Shown here one piece after another: positions 15,112-22,854 of a stretch of 64,000 bases of DNA. Under the pieces are notes generated by a model. That model was not told the DNA's origin. It did not search any database and saw only the letters and a program-made list of their open reading frames with translations. A program made the position numbers and the translations under genes. The stretch comes from CAZBLK01 sp964492715. GTDB lineage: Bacteria; Bacillota; Clostridia; Lachnospirales; WRBF01. The stretch lies in assembly GCA_964492715.1 (NCBI GenBank), contig CAZBLK010000005.1, positions 51,593 through 115,592 on the forward strand, in the 5' to 3' direction. Numbering within the stretch: the stretch's first letter is position 1; every line of letters begins with the position of its first letter.

Positions 15112-15789
15112 TTGACAGCACAACTGCCAAACAAAAGAATAATTATTGTATGCGGACATTACGGAGTTGGAAAAACTAACGTTTCCTTAAACCTTGCGGC
15201 AAAGTTTAACGCCCTTGGCGAAAAGGTAACACTTGTTGACCTTGACTTGGTAAACCCATATTTTATTTCCTCTGAATACAAGGACGAGGAATATTTAAAA
15301 GGTGTTCACGTTATTTCGCCAAAGTTTGCAGGAACAAACGTTGACGTTCCGTCAGTTCCTGCTGAAATAAATTCAATTTTTAATGGGCAAAGCGGACGTG
15401 TAATAATTGACGCCGGCGGTGACGACGTGGGTGCAACAGCTTTGGGCACGCTTGCAAGAAGCCTTGCAGACACTGTATATGAAATGCTTTATGTAATAAA
15501 CCGATACAGAGCTTTAACGACCGAAGCCGAAGAAGCCGCCAAGCTTTTAAAAGAAATTGAAGCGGCGTGCAGGCTTAAAGCAACATCAATTATAAACAAC
15601 TCTCACCTTTCAGGCACAACCGAAGCAAACGACATAGTTACGTCACTTGCGTTTGCCGAAAAAGTGAGTGAGCTTACAGGCTTAGAAGTTTCCGCAACGA
15701 CAGCACCAAGTAAGCTTGTAACCGAACTAGAAGGTAAAGTACAAAACCTATTACCAATAGAAGTCTACGTAAAAACACCGTGGGCATAA
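15112..15789 (+). CDS. MinD/ParA-like P-loop ATPase next to the 2-oxoacid oxidoreductase genes
   Basis: 225 residues. The Walker A motif GHYGVGKT is at 15-22; VTLVDLDLVNPYF and RVIIDAGGDDVGATAL are the switch/Walker B regions of MinD-type deviant ATPases. TTG 15112 is the start: GAGGTG precedes it and no ATG in frame is near. An extended -10 TGATATAAT at 15070-15078 is the likely promoter. The gene is just upstream of the ferredoxin and three subunits of a 2-oxoacid:ferredoxin oxidoreductase. It may help Fe-S or cofactor assembly for that enzyme, as other MRP/MinD-type ATPases do; this is inference from position. Confidence 0.7.
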   Translation: MTAQLPNKRIIIVCGHYGVGKTNVSLNLAAKFNALGEKVTLVDLDLVNPYFISSEYKDEEYLKGVHVISPKFAGTNVDVPSVPAEINSIFNGQSGRVIIDAGGDDVGATALGTLARSLADTVYEMLYVINRYRALTTEAEEAAKLLKEIEAACRLKATSIINNSHLSGTTEANDIVTSLAFAEKVSELTGLEVSATTAPSKLVTELEGKVQNLLPIEVYVKTPWA

Positions 15790-15831
15790 AAAATATGGTC
15801 AAGGGGGCAGAGCCACCAAGGTCTTTAATCT
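15788..15831 (-). repeat. Degraded family A repeat, copy 3
   Basis: ATGGTCAAGGGGGCAGAGCC followed by ACCAAGGTCTTT; the first palindrome has lost most of its length. It lies between the ATPase and the ferredoxin genes. Confidence 0.6.
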
Positions 15832-15860
15832 TTTTCATGTACCAACAAGGGAGGATATAA

Positions 15861-16067
15861 ATGGGTAAAATAACAGTAAACCAAGAAAAATGCAAGGGCT
15901 GTGAGCTATGTGCCAGCGCTTGCCCACAAAAAATAATTGTGTACGACAGAGCCGTATTTAACAGCAAAGGCTACCACCCGGCAACTGTAAGCAACCCCGA
16001 AAAATGCACAGGCTGCGCAATGTGCGCCACAATGTGCCCCGACTGTGTAATTACTGTAGAAAGGTAG
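15861..16067 (+). CDS. 2x[4Fe-4S] ferredoxin-type subunit of 2-oxoacid:ferredoxin oxidoreductase
   Basis: 68 residues with two CxxCxxC motifs (CKGCELCASACP and CTGCAMCATMCP), the delta-type subunit that carries electrons from the TPP site to soluble ferredoxin. GGGAGG precedes ATG 15861. It ends 7 bp before the alpha-subunit gene; the order delta-alpha-beta-gamma is standard for VOR/KOR-type enzymes. Confidence 0.92.
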   Translation: MGKITVNQEKCKGCELCASACPQKIIVYDRAVFNSKGYHPATVSNPEKCTGCAMCATMCPDCVITVER

Positions 16068-16074
16068 TGAAAAA

Positions 16075-17145
16075 ATGTCACAACAAGAACGTGTACTAAT
16101 GAAGGGCAATGAAGCCCTAGCCGAAGCCGCAATTATGTCGGGCTGTAGGTTGTTTTTTGGCTATCCAATTACGCCGCAAACAGAGGTTGCCGCTTACATG
16201 TCTAAGCGTATGCCTAAGGTTGGCGGCGTTTATTTGCAGGCAGAGTCCGAAGTTGCCGCTATTAACATGGTTTTAGGTGCAGCGGCGGCTGGCAAGCGTG
16301 TACTTACATCGTCTTCAAGCCCTGGCATAAGTTTAAAAGCCGAGGGCATTTCATACCTTGCAGGTTCAGACCTTCCGTGTGTAATTATAAACATTCAGCG
16401 TGGCGGCCCTGGGCTTGGCGGCATTCAGCCGTCACAGGCAGACTATTGGCAGGCAACAAAAGCTACAGGTCACGGCGATTTTAGAATTTTGGTTTACGCA
16501 CCGTCAACTGTTCAAGAAATGGTAGACTTAATGAAGCTTTCGTTCGATAAATCCGACGAATACCGTATGCCAGCAATGATTTTGGCAGACGGTATGCTTG
16601 GGCAAATGATGGAACCTGTAACTTTACATAAAGACGAAGAAGCAAAAGAAATTGAAAAGCCTTGGGCTTTAACAGGGCATGACCATAAACGCCCTCATAA
16701 CGTAGTAAACTCGTTGCACATTCAAGCAAAAGCTTTGGAAGAAATTGTAATTGAACGCTACAAAAAATATAACGCAATAATAGAAAACGAACAGCTTGCA
16801 GAAAACTACTTGGTAGACGACGCCGAGCTTGTAATTGTTTCATACGGTGCTTCTGCACGTGTTGCAACAAGTGCTGTAAACGCCGCTCGTGCCGAAGGGC
16901 TTAAAGTTGGCTTAATTCGCCCAATCTCTTTGTGGCCGTTCCCAACAAAGGAAATTAAAAAAGCAGTTCCTTCTGCAAAGGCGTTCCTTGCGCTTGAAAT
17001 GAGCATGGGGCAAATGGTTGACGACGTTCGCCTTGTTGTAAACGGTGAAAAACCAGTCGAGTTTTTTGGGCGCACAGGCGGAATTATTCCTACGCCTAAA
17101 GAAGTTCTTGAAAAGATTAAATCAATTTTAGGGGGGCAACAATAA
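16075..17145 (+). CDS. vorB: 2-oxoacid:ferredoxin oxidoreductase, alpha subunit (VorB/KorA type)
   Basis: 356 residues. GNEALAEAAIMSGCRLFFGYPITPQTEVAAYM is the pyrimidine-binding domain signature of the family; SSSSPGISLKAEGISYLAGSDLP and NIQRGGPGLGGIQPSQADYW are typical of the 2-ketoisovalerate/2-ketoglutarate type rather than the pyruvate type. The C-terminal domain II follows from about residue 235. It oxidatively decarboxylates a 2-oxoacid to the acyl-CoA with ferredoxin as acceptor. Branched-chain oxoacids are likely substrates but 2-oxoglutarate cannot be excluded. It overlaps the beta gene by one base. Confidence 0.88.
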   Translation: MSQQERVLMKGNEALAEAAIMSGCRLFFGYPITPQTEVAAYMSKRMPKVGGVYLQAESEVAAINMVLGAAAAGKRVLTSSSSPGISLKAEGISYLAGSDLPCVIINIQRGGPGLGGIQPSQADYWQATKATGHGDFRILVYAPSTVQEMVDLMKLSFDKSDEYRMPAMILADGMLGQMMEPVTLHKDEEAKEIEKPWALTGHDHKRPHNVVNSLHIQAKALEEIVIERYKKYNAIIENEQLAENYLVDDAELVIVSYGASARVATSAVNAARAEGLKVGLIRPISLWPFPTKEIKKAVPSAKAFLALEMSMGQMVDDVRLVVNGEKPVEFFGRTGGIIPTPKEVLEKIKSILGGQQ

Positions 17146-17903
17146 TGGCAGTAGTATTTAAAAAACCAAACGCTTTGGCAGACACTCCGCTTAGCTATTG
17201 CCCTGGTTGCACCCACGGCATAGTTCACAGGCTTGTAGCCGAAGTTTTAGACGAGCTTGAAATAGAGGGCAAAACAATTGGCGTTGCGCCTGTTGGCTGC
17301 TCTGTTTTTGCATACGACTTTTTTAACTGTGATATGATTCAAGCACCGCACGGCAGAGCGCCTGCTGTTGCAACAGGTTTGAAAAGAGCACGACCGGAGT
17401 GCGTTGTGTTTACATACCAAGGTGATGGCGACCTTGCCGCAATTGGCACGGCAGAAACAATTCACGCCGCAACTCGAGGGGAAAACATTACGGTTATTTT
17501 TATAAACAACGCAATTTACGGCATGACAGGCGGACAAATGGCACCTACTACCCTTTCCGGGCAAGTTACGCAAACTACGCCTTACGGCAGAGACACAAAA
17601 ACAGCAGGAAACCCTGTTAGAGTTTGCGAAATGCTTGCAACTCTTGACGGTGTAACGCTTGCACAGCGTGTTTCCGTTGACTCTGTTAAAAACGTAAACG
17701 CCGCAAAAAAAGCAATTAAAAAAGCGTTTACATACCAAGTTGAGGGCAAAGGTTACTCAATTATTGAAGTGCTTTCCACTTGCCCAACAAACTGGGGGCT
17801 TACGCCTGTAGAGTCTTTGGGCTGGCTCCGTGAAAACATGATGCCGTACTATCCGCTTGGCGTTTACAAAGACGCTGGCGCAAGCTCTGAAGGGGGAAAT
17901 TAA
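17145..17903 (+). CDS. 2-oxoacid:ferredoxin oxidoreductase, TPP-binding beta subunit
   Basis: 252 residues. YCPGCTHGIVHRL at the N-terminus, GDGDLAAIGTAE near residue 92 with the downstream INNAIYGMTGGQM make the thiamine-pyrophosphate motif (GDG...N). This subunit carries the cofactor; Fe-S ligands for the proximal cluster include the N-terminal Cys pair. Translationally coupled to the alpha gene and followed after one base by the gamma gene. Confidence 0.92.
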   Translation: MAVVFKKPNALADTPLSYCPGCTHGIVHRLVAEVLDELEIEGKTIGVAPVGCSVFAYDFFNCDMIQAPHGRAPAVATGLKRARPECVVFTYQGDGDLAAIGTAETIHAATRGENITVIFINNAIYGMTGGQMAPTTLSGQVTQTTPYGRDTKTAGNPVRVCEMLATLDGVTLAQRVSVDSVKNVNAAKKAIKKAFTYQVEGKGYSIIEVLSTCPTNWGLTPVESLGWLRENMMPYYPLGVYKDAGASSEGGN

Positions 17904-17904
17904 A

Positions 17905-18441
17905 ATGGGAAAAAGTTTTAATATGCTTATAGCAGGGTTTGGCGGACAAGGTGTTTTGTTTGCTGGCAAAGTAATTTCTTATGCTGGGCTTTTGGACGGA
18001 AGCGAAGTTTCTTGGCTTCCGTCATACGGGCCTGAAATGCGTGGCGGCACTGCAAGCGTTTCTGTTTGCATTTCCGACAGCACAATTGGCTCGCCACAAG
18101 TAAACACGCCAGACGTTTTTGTTGCAATGAACTTACCTTCTTACAAAAGGTTTATTAACGATTGCGTGCCAAACGCTACGGTGATTATAGACAGCAGCCT
18201 TGTAAACGAAAAGGTTGAGCGTGACGACATAAACGTGTTTTATGTTCCTGCAACACAGCTTGCACAAGAGCATGGGCTTAAAGGGCTTGCAAACATAATT
18301 TTAGTTGGAAAGCTTTTGAAAGAAACTGGCTTTACTTCGCATGAGTCACTTGTTTTGGCAATTAAAAAAAGCGTGCCTGCAAAAAAAGCTGAAATGCTTG
18401 AAAGTAATTTGAAGGCGATTGAGCTTGGAATGGGGTTATAA
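17905..18441 (+). CDS. 2-oxoacid:ferredoxin oxidoreductase, gamma subunit
   Basis: 178 residues. GFGGQGVLFAGKVISYAG at 11-28 is the gamma-domain signature, followed by PSYGPEMRGGTASVSVCISD. ATG 17905 is chosen because AGGGGGAAAT precedes it and the beta gene stops at 17903; the longer reading from 17857 would overlap beta. It completes the four-subunit enzyme. A 9-bp stem at 18466-18490 (AGTGCTTAA/TTAAGCACT) lies just downstream and may end the operon, though its T tract is poor. Confidence 0.9.
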   Translation: MGKSFNMLIAGFGGQGVLFAGKVISYAGLLDGSEVSWLPSYGPEMRGGTASVSVCISDSTIGSPQVNTPDVFVAMNLPSYKRFINDCVPNATVIIDSSLVNEKVERDDINVFYVPATQLAQEHGLKGLANIILVGKLLKETGFTSHESLVLAIKKSVPAKKAEMLESNLKAIELGMGL

Positions 18442-18682
18442 CCAAGCGGCAAGCGAATTTTTTTGAGTGCTTAATTTGTTTTTAAGCACTTTCAAAACTT
18501 CTTGGAAAGTGTTATACTTATGTCAAACATAAATAAGATGGTAATTTTGACCAAACTGCTAAGCCGAAACTTTACCAAAAAAAGTACAGGAATGACATTT
18601 TAGGTTTTTTTGCACTTTTTGCAGTTGGGTCAAAGTTGCTTTAAAAAGAAACATGCACATACAACTAGAAAGGAGAACTACA

Positions 18683-20467
18683 ATGGTAATACAACAAAAA
18701 AAGCGCAGTGAAATTGACGACAAGTACAAATGGGATTTAACAGCCCTTTTTGAAACAGATGTAAAGTGGCAAGAAGCACACGACGAAATTATTTCAAAGC
18801 TTCCAGAGGTTGAGGCGTTTAAAGGTAAGCTTGCAAACGCCGACACACTTTTAGAGTGTTTAACGTATTTAGACGTAATGCTTGAATGGACGGAAAAGTG
18901 CTTTGTGTACGCAAACATGAAACTACATGAGGACGGCTCTGTTTCTAAGTATCAAGGTTTTGTAAGCAAGGCAGAAGGTTTGGTTGCAAAAGTTTCACAG
19001 GCAGCTTCGTTTGTAGAACCTGAGCTTCTTTCTATTCCGCAAGAAACACTTGATAGTTTTTTAAGCCAAAACGAAGGCTTGCAATTATATAAACACTGGC
19101 TGGACAATGTAACCAGGCTTCGTGCGCACGTTCTTTCGCCAGAGCTTGAAAGCTTGCTTGCAACAACCGGCGAAATGGCTAGAACTGCTGAAAACGTTTA
19201 TGAAATTTTCTGCAATACAGACATGAAGTTTGGCACAGTTAAAGACGACAACGGCAACGAAGTGGAGCTTACGTTCGGCAGATATGGTTCTCTTTTAGAG
19301 TCGCCAAACGTTGAAGTTAGGCGTGGCGCATTTAAGGCTATGTATGCGCAGTATACAAATTACAAAAACACAATTGCCACGCTTTACAGCAACAGCGTAA
19401 AAAAAGACATTTTCTATGCTAAGGCAAGAAAGTTTGATTCGTGTGCAGATGCTGTTATGGCAGAACGCAACATTCCAAAGGAAGTTGTAACAAACCTTAT
19501 TGAAACTGTGCATGAATATTTGCCTTACATGTATGAGTATTTAAAAATTCGCAAGCGTGAGCTTGGGCTTGACGAGCTTCACGTTTACGACACTTACACA
19601 CCAATTGTTAAAAACGTTGATACAAATGTAAGCTTTGACGAAGCAAAGAAAACTGTTTTAGAAGCGTTGAAGCCGCTTGGTGAAGACTATTGCTCTGTTT
19701 TAGAGCGTTCGTTTAACGAAGGGTGGATTGACGTTTACGAAAACGCTGGCAAACGAAGTGGTGCATACTGCTGGGGGGCTTTTGGGGCGCACCCATATGT
19801 GCTTCTTAACTATGACAACAAAGTAAGCGACATGTTTACACTTGCCCACGAAATGGGTCACGCAATGCACGCTCACTATTCTTGGACTACACAGCCTTTT
19901 GTTTATTCTGGGCATACAATTTTTACAGCGGAAGTTGCCTCAACAGCAAATGAAGCGCTTTTAATGGATTATTTGCTGAAAAACAACAAAGATGAAGCGT
20001 TTGGAAAGTATTTAATAAACTACTTTATGGACCAGTTTAGGGGTACAGTGTTTAGGCAAACGATGTTTGCAGAGTTTGAAATGAAGGCGCATGAAATGGA
20101 AGAACGTGGCGAGTCGCTTACAGTTGATTCGTTGTCCGAGCTTTACCTTTCACTTGTTAAGCTTTATTTCGGTGATGAAGTTGTTTTAGACGAAGAAATT
20201 GCACTTGAGTGGTCACGTATTCCGCATTTCTATACACCGTACTATGTGTTCCAGTATGCAACTGGGTTTTCGGCTGCAATTGCTTTTTCAAGGCTTATTC
20301 TTGACAAGGGCAAGGAAGCGGCGGACAGGTACATTGATTGCTTCTTAAAAGGCGGAAACAGTAAGTATTCCATTGATATTTTGAAAGATGCCGGCGTTGA
20401 TATGTCTAGCCCAGAACCTGTACGGGCGGCGCTTGAGGTGTTTAAGGAGCTTGTGCAGAAGTTTTAA
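18683..20467 (+). CDS. pepF: Oligoendopeptidase F
   Basis: 594 residues, full length for the M3B family. HEMGH at 389-393 is the zinc site, with the third ligand in the following helix (TAEVASTANEALL). It is a cytoplasmic metallopeptidase cleaving oligopeptides of about 7-17 residues. AAGGAG before ATG 18683 fixes the start; the longer frame from 18653 has no ribosome-binding site. It stands alone between the oxidoreductase operon and the HIT gene. Confidence 0.95.
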   Translation: MVIQQKKRSEIDDKYKWDLTALFETDVKWQEAHDEIISKLPEVEAFKGKLANADTLLECLTYLDVMLEWTEKCFVYANMKLHEDGSVSKYQGFVSKAEGLVAKVSQAASFVEPELLSIPQETLDSFLSQNEGLQLYKHWLDNVTRLRAHVLSPELESLLATTGEMARTAENVYEIFCNTDMKFGTVKDDNGNEVELTFGRYGSLLESPNVEVRRGAFKAMYAQYTNYKNTIATLYSNSVKKDIFYAKARKFDSCADAVMAERNIPKEVVTNLIETVHEYLPYMYEYLKIRKRELGLDELHVYDTYTPIVKNVDTNVSFDEAKKTVLEALKPLGEDYCSVLERSFNEGWIDVYENAGKRSGAYCWGAFGAHPYVLLNYDNKVSDMFTLAHEMGHAMHAHYSWTTQPFVYSGHTIFTAEVASTANEALLMDYLLKNNKDEAFGKYLINYFMDQFRGTVFRQTMFAEFEMKAHEMEERGESLTVDSLSELYLSLVKLYFGDEVVLDEEIALEWSRIPHFYTPYYVFQYATGFSAAIAFSRLILDKGKEAADRYIDCFLKGGNSKYSIDILKDAGVDMSSPEPVRAALEVFKELVQKF

Positions 20468-20490
20468 TGCTTGTTAAATTCAAAAGAAAA

Positions 20491-20551
20491 AGACCTTGGG
20501 GGTGCTGCCCCCAAGCCCCCGCAAGGGTCTTGCCCCTTGACCCGTTTTTTG
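20491..20551 (+). repeat. Dispersed GC-rich double-hairpin repeat, family A copy 4
   Basis: AGACCTTGGGGGTGCTGCCC, CCAAGCCCCCGCAAGGG, TCTTGCCCCTTGACCC and T tract, 24 bp after the pepF stop. It could act as the terminator. Confidence 0.85.
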
Positions 20552-20594
20552 TGGGGTGGTTATTGCTTCTGTTCTCTAACTAAGGAGATAAGTT

Positions 20595-21005
20595 ATGAGT
20601 GAGAATTGTATTTTTTGTAAAATTGCCAGTGGTGAAATTCCTTCTTATACTGTTTTTGAAAACGATGAGTTTAGGGTTTTGCTTGACAGGTTTCCAAGCA
20701 GTGCTGGGCATTTGTTAATTGTGCCTAAAGTTCATGCTTCTGATGTTTTTGAAATTGACCCTGTGCTTTGCGGAAGGCTTTACCAGTTTGCGGCAAAAGC
20801 TGCAAAGGTTTTGAAGCAAGCTCTTTCTTGTGACGGCATAAACATTTTGCAAAACAATGGCGAAGCTGCCGGGCAAACGGTTAACCATTTTCACATTCAT
20901 CTTATACCACGGTATAAAGGTGATGATGTAAAAATTGCGTGGAAGCCGCTTGACCCGTCTGACGACGAGTTTAAAAATGCGCTTGAAAGGATTGATATTT
21001 CCTAA
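20595..21005 (+). CDS. HIT-family nucleotide hydrolase (HINT type)
   Basis: 136 residues. HFHIHLIP gives the His triad at H98, H100 and H102 and CIFC at 5-8 with later His residues is the zinc-site remnant of the HINT branch. Such proteins hydrolyse purine nucleoside phosphoramidates and AMP-linked compounds; the physiological substrate is unknown. TAAGGAGATAAG precedes ATG 20595. Monocistronic. Confidence 0.92.
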   Translation: MSENCIFCKIASGEIPSYTVFENDEFRVLLDRFPSSAGHLLIVPKVHASDVFEIDPVLCGRLYQFAAKAAKVLKQALSCDGINILQNNGEAAGQTVNHFHIHLIPRYKGDDVKIAWKPLDPSDDEFKNALERIDIS

Positions 21006-21040
21006 TTAAATATGCCAATTTTTTTGGCGCAAAAATACTC

Positions 21041-21069
21041 TTGATAAAATTTGCATTATAATATACAAT
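21041..21069 (+). promoter_or_regulatory. Promoter of the ferredoxin gene, with leader hairpin
   Basis: TTGATA (21041-21046), 17-bp spacer, TACAAT (21064-21069). The leader contains a long imperfect hairpin from AAGGGTGC (about 21081) to GCCCCCTT (21125) directly before the AAAGGAGGTG ribosome-binding site; it could stabilise the mRNA. Confidence 0.55.
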
Positions 21070-21146
21070 TAACATATATTAAGGGTGCTTGCTTTATTTG
21101 CAAAAATGTTAGCAAACGCCCCCTTATCCTAAAGGAGGTGTTAGTG

Positions 21147-21317
21147 ATGGCATATCAAATAAATGATAGCTGCATTTCATGCGGTGCTTGCGAACCAGAG
21201 TGCCCAGTTTCTTGCATTTCAAGCGGCGACAGCAAGTACGAAATCAATGCTGATGAATGTATTTCTTGTGGTGCTTGCTCGACTGTTTGCCCAGTTGATG
21301 CTCCTCATGAAGCGTAA
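21147..21317 (+). CDS. Clostridial 2[4Fe-4S] ferredoxin
   Basis: 56 residues, the classic small ferredoxin. Two motifs CISCGACEPECP and CISCGACSTVCP bind the two clusters. ATG 21147 sits 8 bases after AAAGGAGGTG; the upstream extension to 21051 is leader. It is the likely electron carrier for the 2-oxoacid oxidoreductase and the flavoprotein above. Confidence 0.96.
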   Translation: MAYQINDSCISCGACEPECPVSCISSGDSKYEINADECISCGACSTVCPVDAPHEA

Positions 21318-21343
21318 GCTTAACTACATAATGTAGTTACTTT

Positions 21344-21374
21344 GGCGTGTGGCTTTTTGCCCACGCCTTTTTAT
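21344..21374 (+). terminator. Terminator of the ferredoxin gene
   Basis: GGCGTG (21344-21349) with an inner stem TGGC/GCC and CACGCC (21362-21367), then TTTTTATTTTT. A smaller hairpin TAACTACAT/ATGTAGTTA (21321-21339) precedes it. Confidence 0.85.
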
Positions 21375-21474
21375 TTTTCAGTTTTATTTTTCTAATTTTA
21401 GTTTTTCAAACTCTGTACATACTACCTACACCCCAAGCATATACTTTTTTAGGACAATTTTGGGTGGTGAATGT

Positions 21475-22056
21475 GTGTTAAACTACATTTGGGGCGGAAT
21501 GGTTTTAATTGGAATAATAGTTGCGGCGTTTAATGGCACAATGGGCGACGTTTCAAATGCGGCAATAAATTCTGCAAAAGAAGCTGTTACGCTTGCTATA
21601 ACTATGCTTGGAGTAGTTTCAATGTGGACTGGGCTAATGAAAATTGCCGAACGTTCAGGGATTATTACATATTTGTCAAAGAAAATGACGCCGTTTTTAA
21701 CCTACCTTTTCCCCGACATACCAAAGGGCAACAAATCGCTTTCGCACATTGCAACAAACATGATTGCAAATGTGCTAGGGCTTGGCTGGGCAGCAACGCC
21801 TGCTGGGCTAATGGCAATGGACGAACTGCAAAAAATAAACAAAAAAAAGGACAGAGCAAGCAAGTCTATGTGCATGTTTATGATTGTAAACATGTCGTCG
21901 TTACAGCTTATTTCTATTAACATAATAACTTTTCGTTCGCAGTACGGCTCGGCAAACCCTGCCGAAATTATAGCACCTGGCATTTTGGCTACTTTGGTGT
22001 CAACCGTTGTTGGAATTGCTTTTGTAAAGGTTGCGGAGGTGTTTTCTAAAGAATGA
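21475..22056 (+). CDS. spmA: Spore maturation protein A
   Basis: 193 residues, membrane protein with about five segments. LNYIWGGMVLIGIIVAAFNG at the start and VSNAAINSAKEAVTLAITMLG are SpmA signatures. SpmA and SpmB are needed for spore core dehydration, probably as a transport pair of the nucleoside-transporter-gate type. GTG 21475 is the likely start (GGGTGGTG upstream); the longer frame back to 21349 overlaps the previous terminator. It overlaps spmB by 4 bp (ATGA). Confidence 0.92.
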   Translation: MLNYIWGGMVLIGIIVAAFNGTMGDVSNAAINSAKEAVTLAITMLGVVSMWTGLMKIAERSGIITYLSKKMTPFLTYLFPDIPKGNKSLSHIATNMIANVLGLGWAATPAGLMAMDELQKINKKKDRASKSMCMFMIVNMSSLQLISINIITFRSQYGSANPAEIIAPGILATLVSTVVGIAFVKVAEVFSKE

Positions 22057-22586
22057 ACGTAATGATTGCACTGTCAAACATGATGATTCCGCTTACATTT
22101 GCTATAATAATAATGGTTGGTTACAGCAAAAAGGTTGACCTTTACGAAACGTTTATCGAAGGTGCAAAAGATGGGCTTACAACCGTTTTGCACATTATGC
22201 CTACACTTTTGGGGCTTATGGTAAGCGTTGGAATAATTCGTGCTTCGGGTGCGCTTGACTTGCTTACACAATTTTTGACACCGCTTTTTAAGTCGATTGG
22301 CTTCCCGGCTGCCGCCTTGCCGCTTACTTTAATGCGGCTTGTTTCGTCGTCGGCTTCTGTTGGGCTTTTGGTTGACATTTTCAAAAGCTATGGCCCAGAC
22401 TCGTTTTTGGGGCGGTTTGTTTCTATTATGATGAGCAGCACAGAAACTGTTTTTTACACGTTAAGCCTTTATTTTATGAGTGTAAAAATTTCTAAAACAC
22501 GGTACACGCTTGCTGGTGCTTTGGTTGCAAACTTTGCTGGCGTTGCCGCTTCGCTTTTTATTACGAACTATTTATTTATTAAGTAA
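22053..22586 (+). CDS. spmB: Spore maturation protein B
   Basis: 177 residues, about five membrane segments; VDLYETFIEGAKDGL and RLVSSSASVGLLVDIFKSYGPDSFLGRFVSIMMSSTETVFYT are typical SpmB text. Works with SpmA in mother-cell or core membrane functions leading to spore core dehydration. Translationally coupled to spmA. Confidence 0.93.
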   Translation: MNVMIALSNMMIPLTFAIIIMVGYSKKVDLYETFIEGAKDGLTTVLHIMPTLLGLMVSVGIIRASGALDLLTQFLTPLFKSIGFPAAALPLTLMRLVSSSASVGLLVDIFKSYGPDSFLGRFVSIMMSSTETVFYTLSLYFMSVKISKTRYTLAGALVANFAGVAASLFITNYLFIK

Positions 22587-22644
22587 TGCAGTAAATTTTG
22601 ACATAAGCTGTTAGTTGTTTTTTAGAAAACTGTAATTTTTGCAT

Positions 22645-22746
22645 ATAGCAATTCCGTCTTTAATCAACATGTATATCGGTCAAAAAGCCAAATGGCTAGG
22701 CGTTTTGCTTCACTCTGCCAATATAGTTAAAAACTGTAATTGCTAT
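22645..22746. repeat. 102-bp foldback-type repeat, family C copy 2
   Basis: Ends ATAGCAATT (22645-22653) and AATTGCTAT (22738-22746) are perfect inverted repeats. The right half, TTTTGCTTCACTCTGCCAAT ATAGTTAAA, matches the cores at 10833 and 50129. Confidence 0.6.
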
Positions 22747-22768
22747 AATTTGGTAATTATGATATAAT
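22740..22768 (+). promoter_or_regulatory. Promoter of serS overlapping the end of the repeat
   Basis: TTGCTA (22740-22745), 17-bp spacer, TATAAT (22763-22768). The -35 hexamer is part of the AATTGCTAT end of the family C repeat. No T-box elements were seen in the leader. Confidence 0.55.
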
Positions 22769-22854
22769 ATTACTAATTCCAGTTTAATACATATAGCAAC
22801 TTGTTTTTAATCGGAATTAGTATAAGCATATCAAATTGCAAAGGAGGAGGCATA

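Noticed and set aside
22587..22854. T-box riboswitch before serS
   Set aside because: No AGGGTGGNACCGCG-type antiterminator sequence or specifier stem was found; the region is repeat plus promoter.
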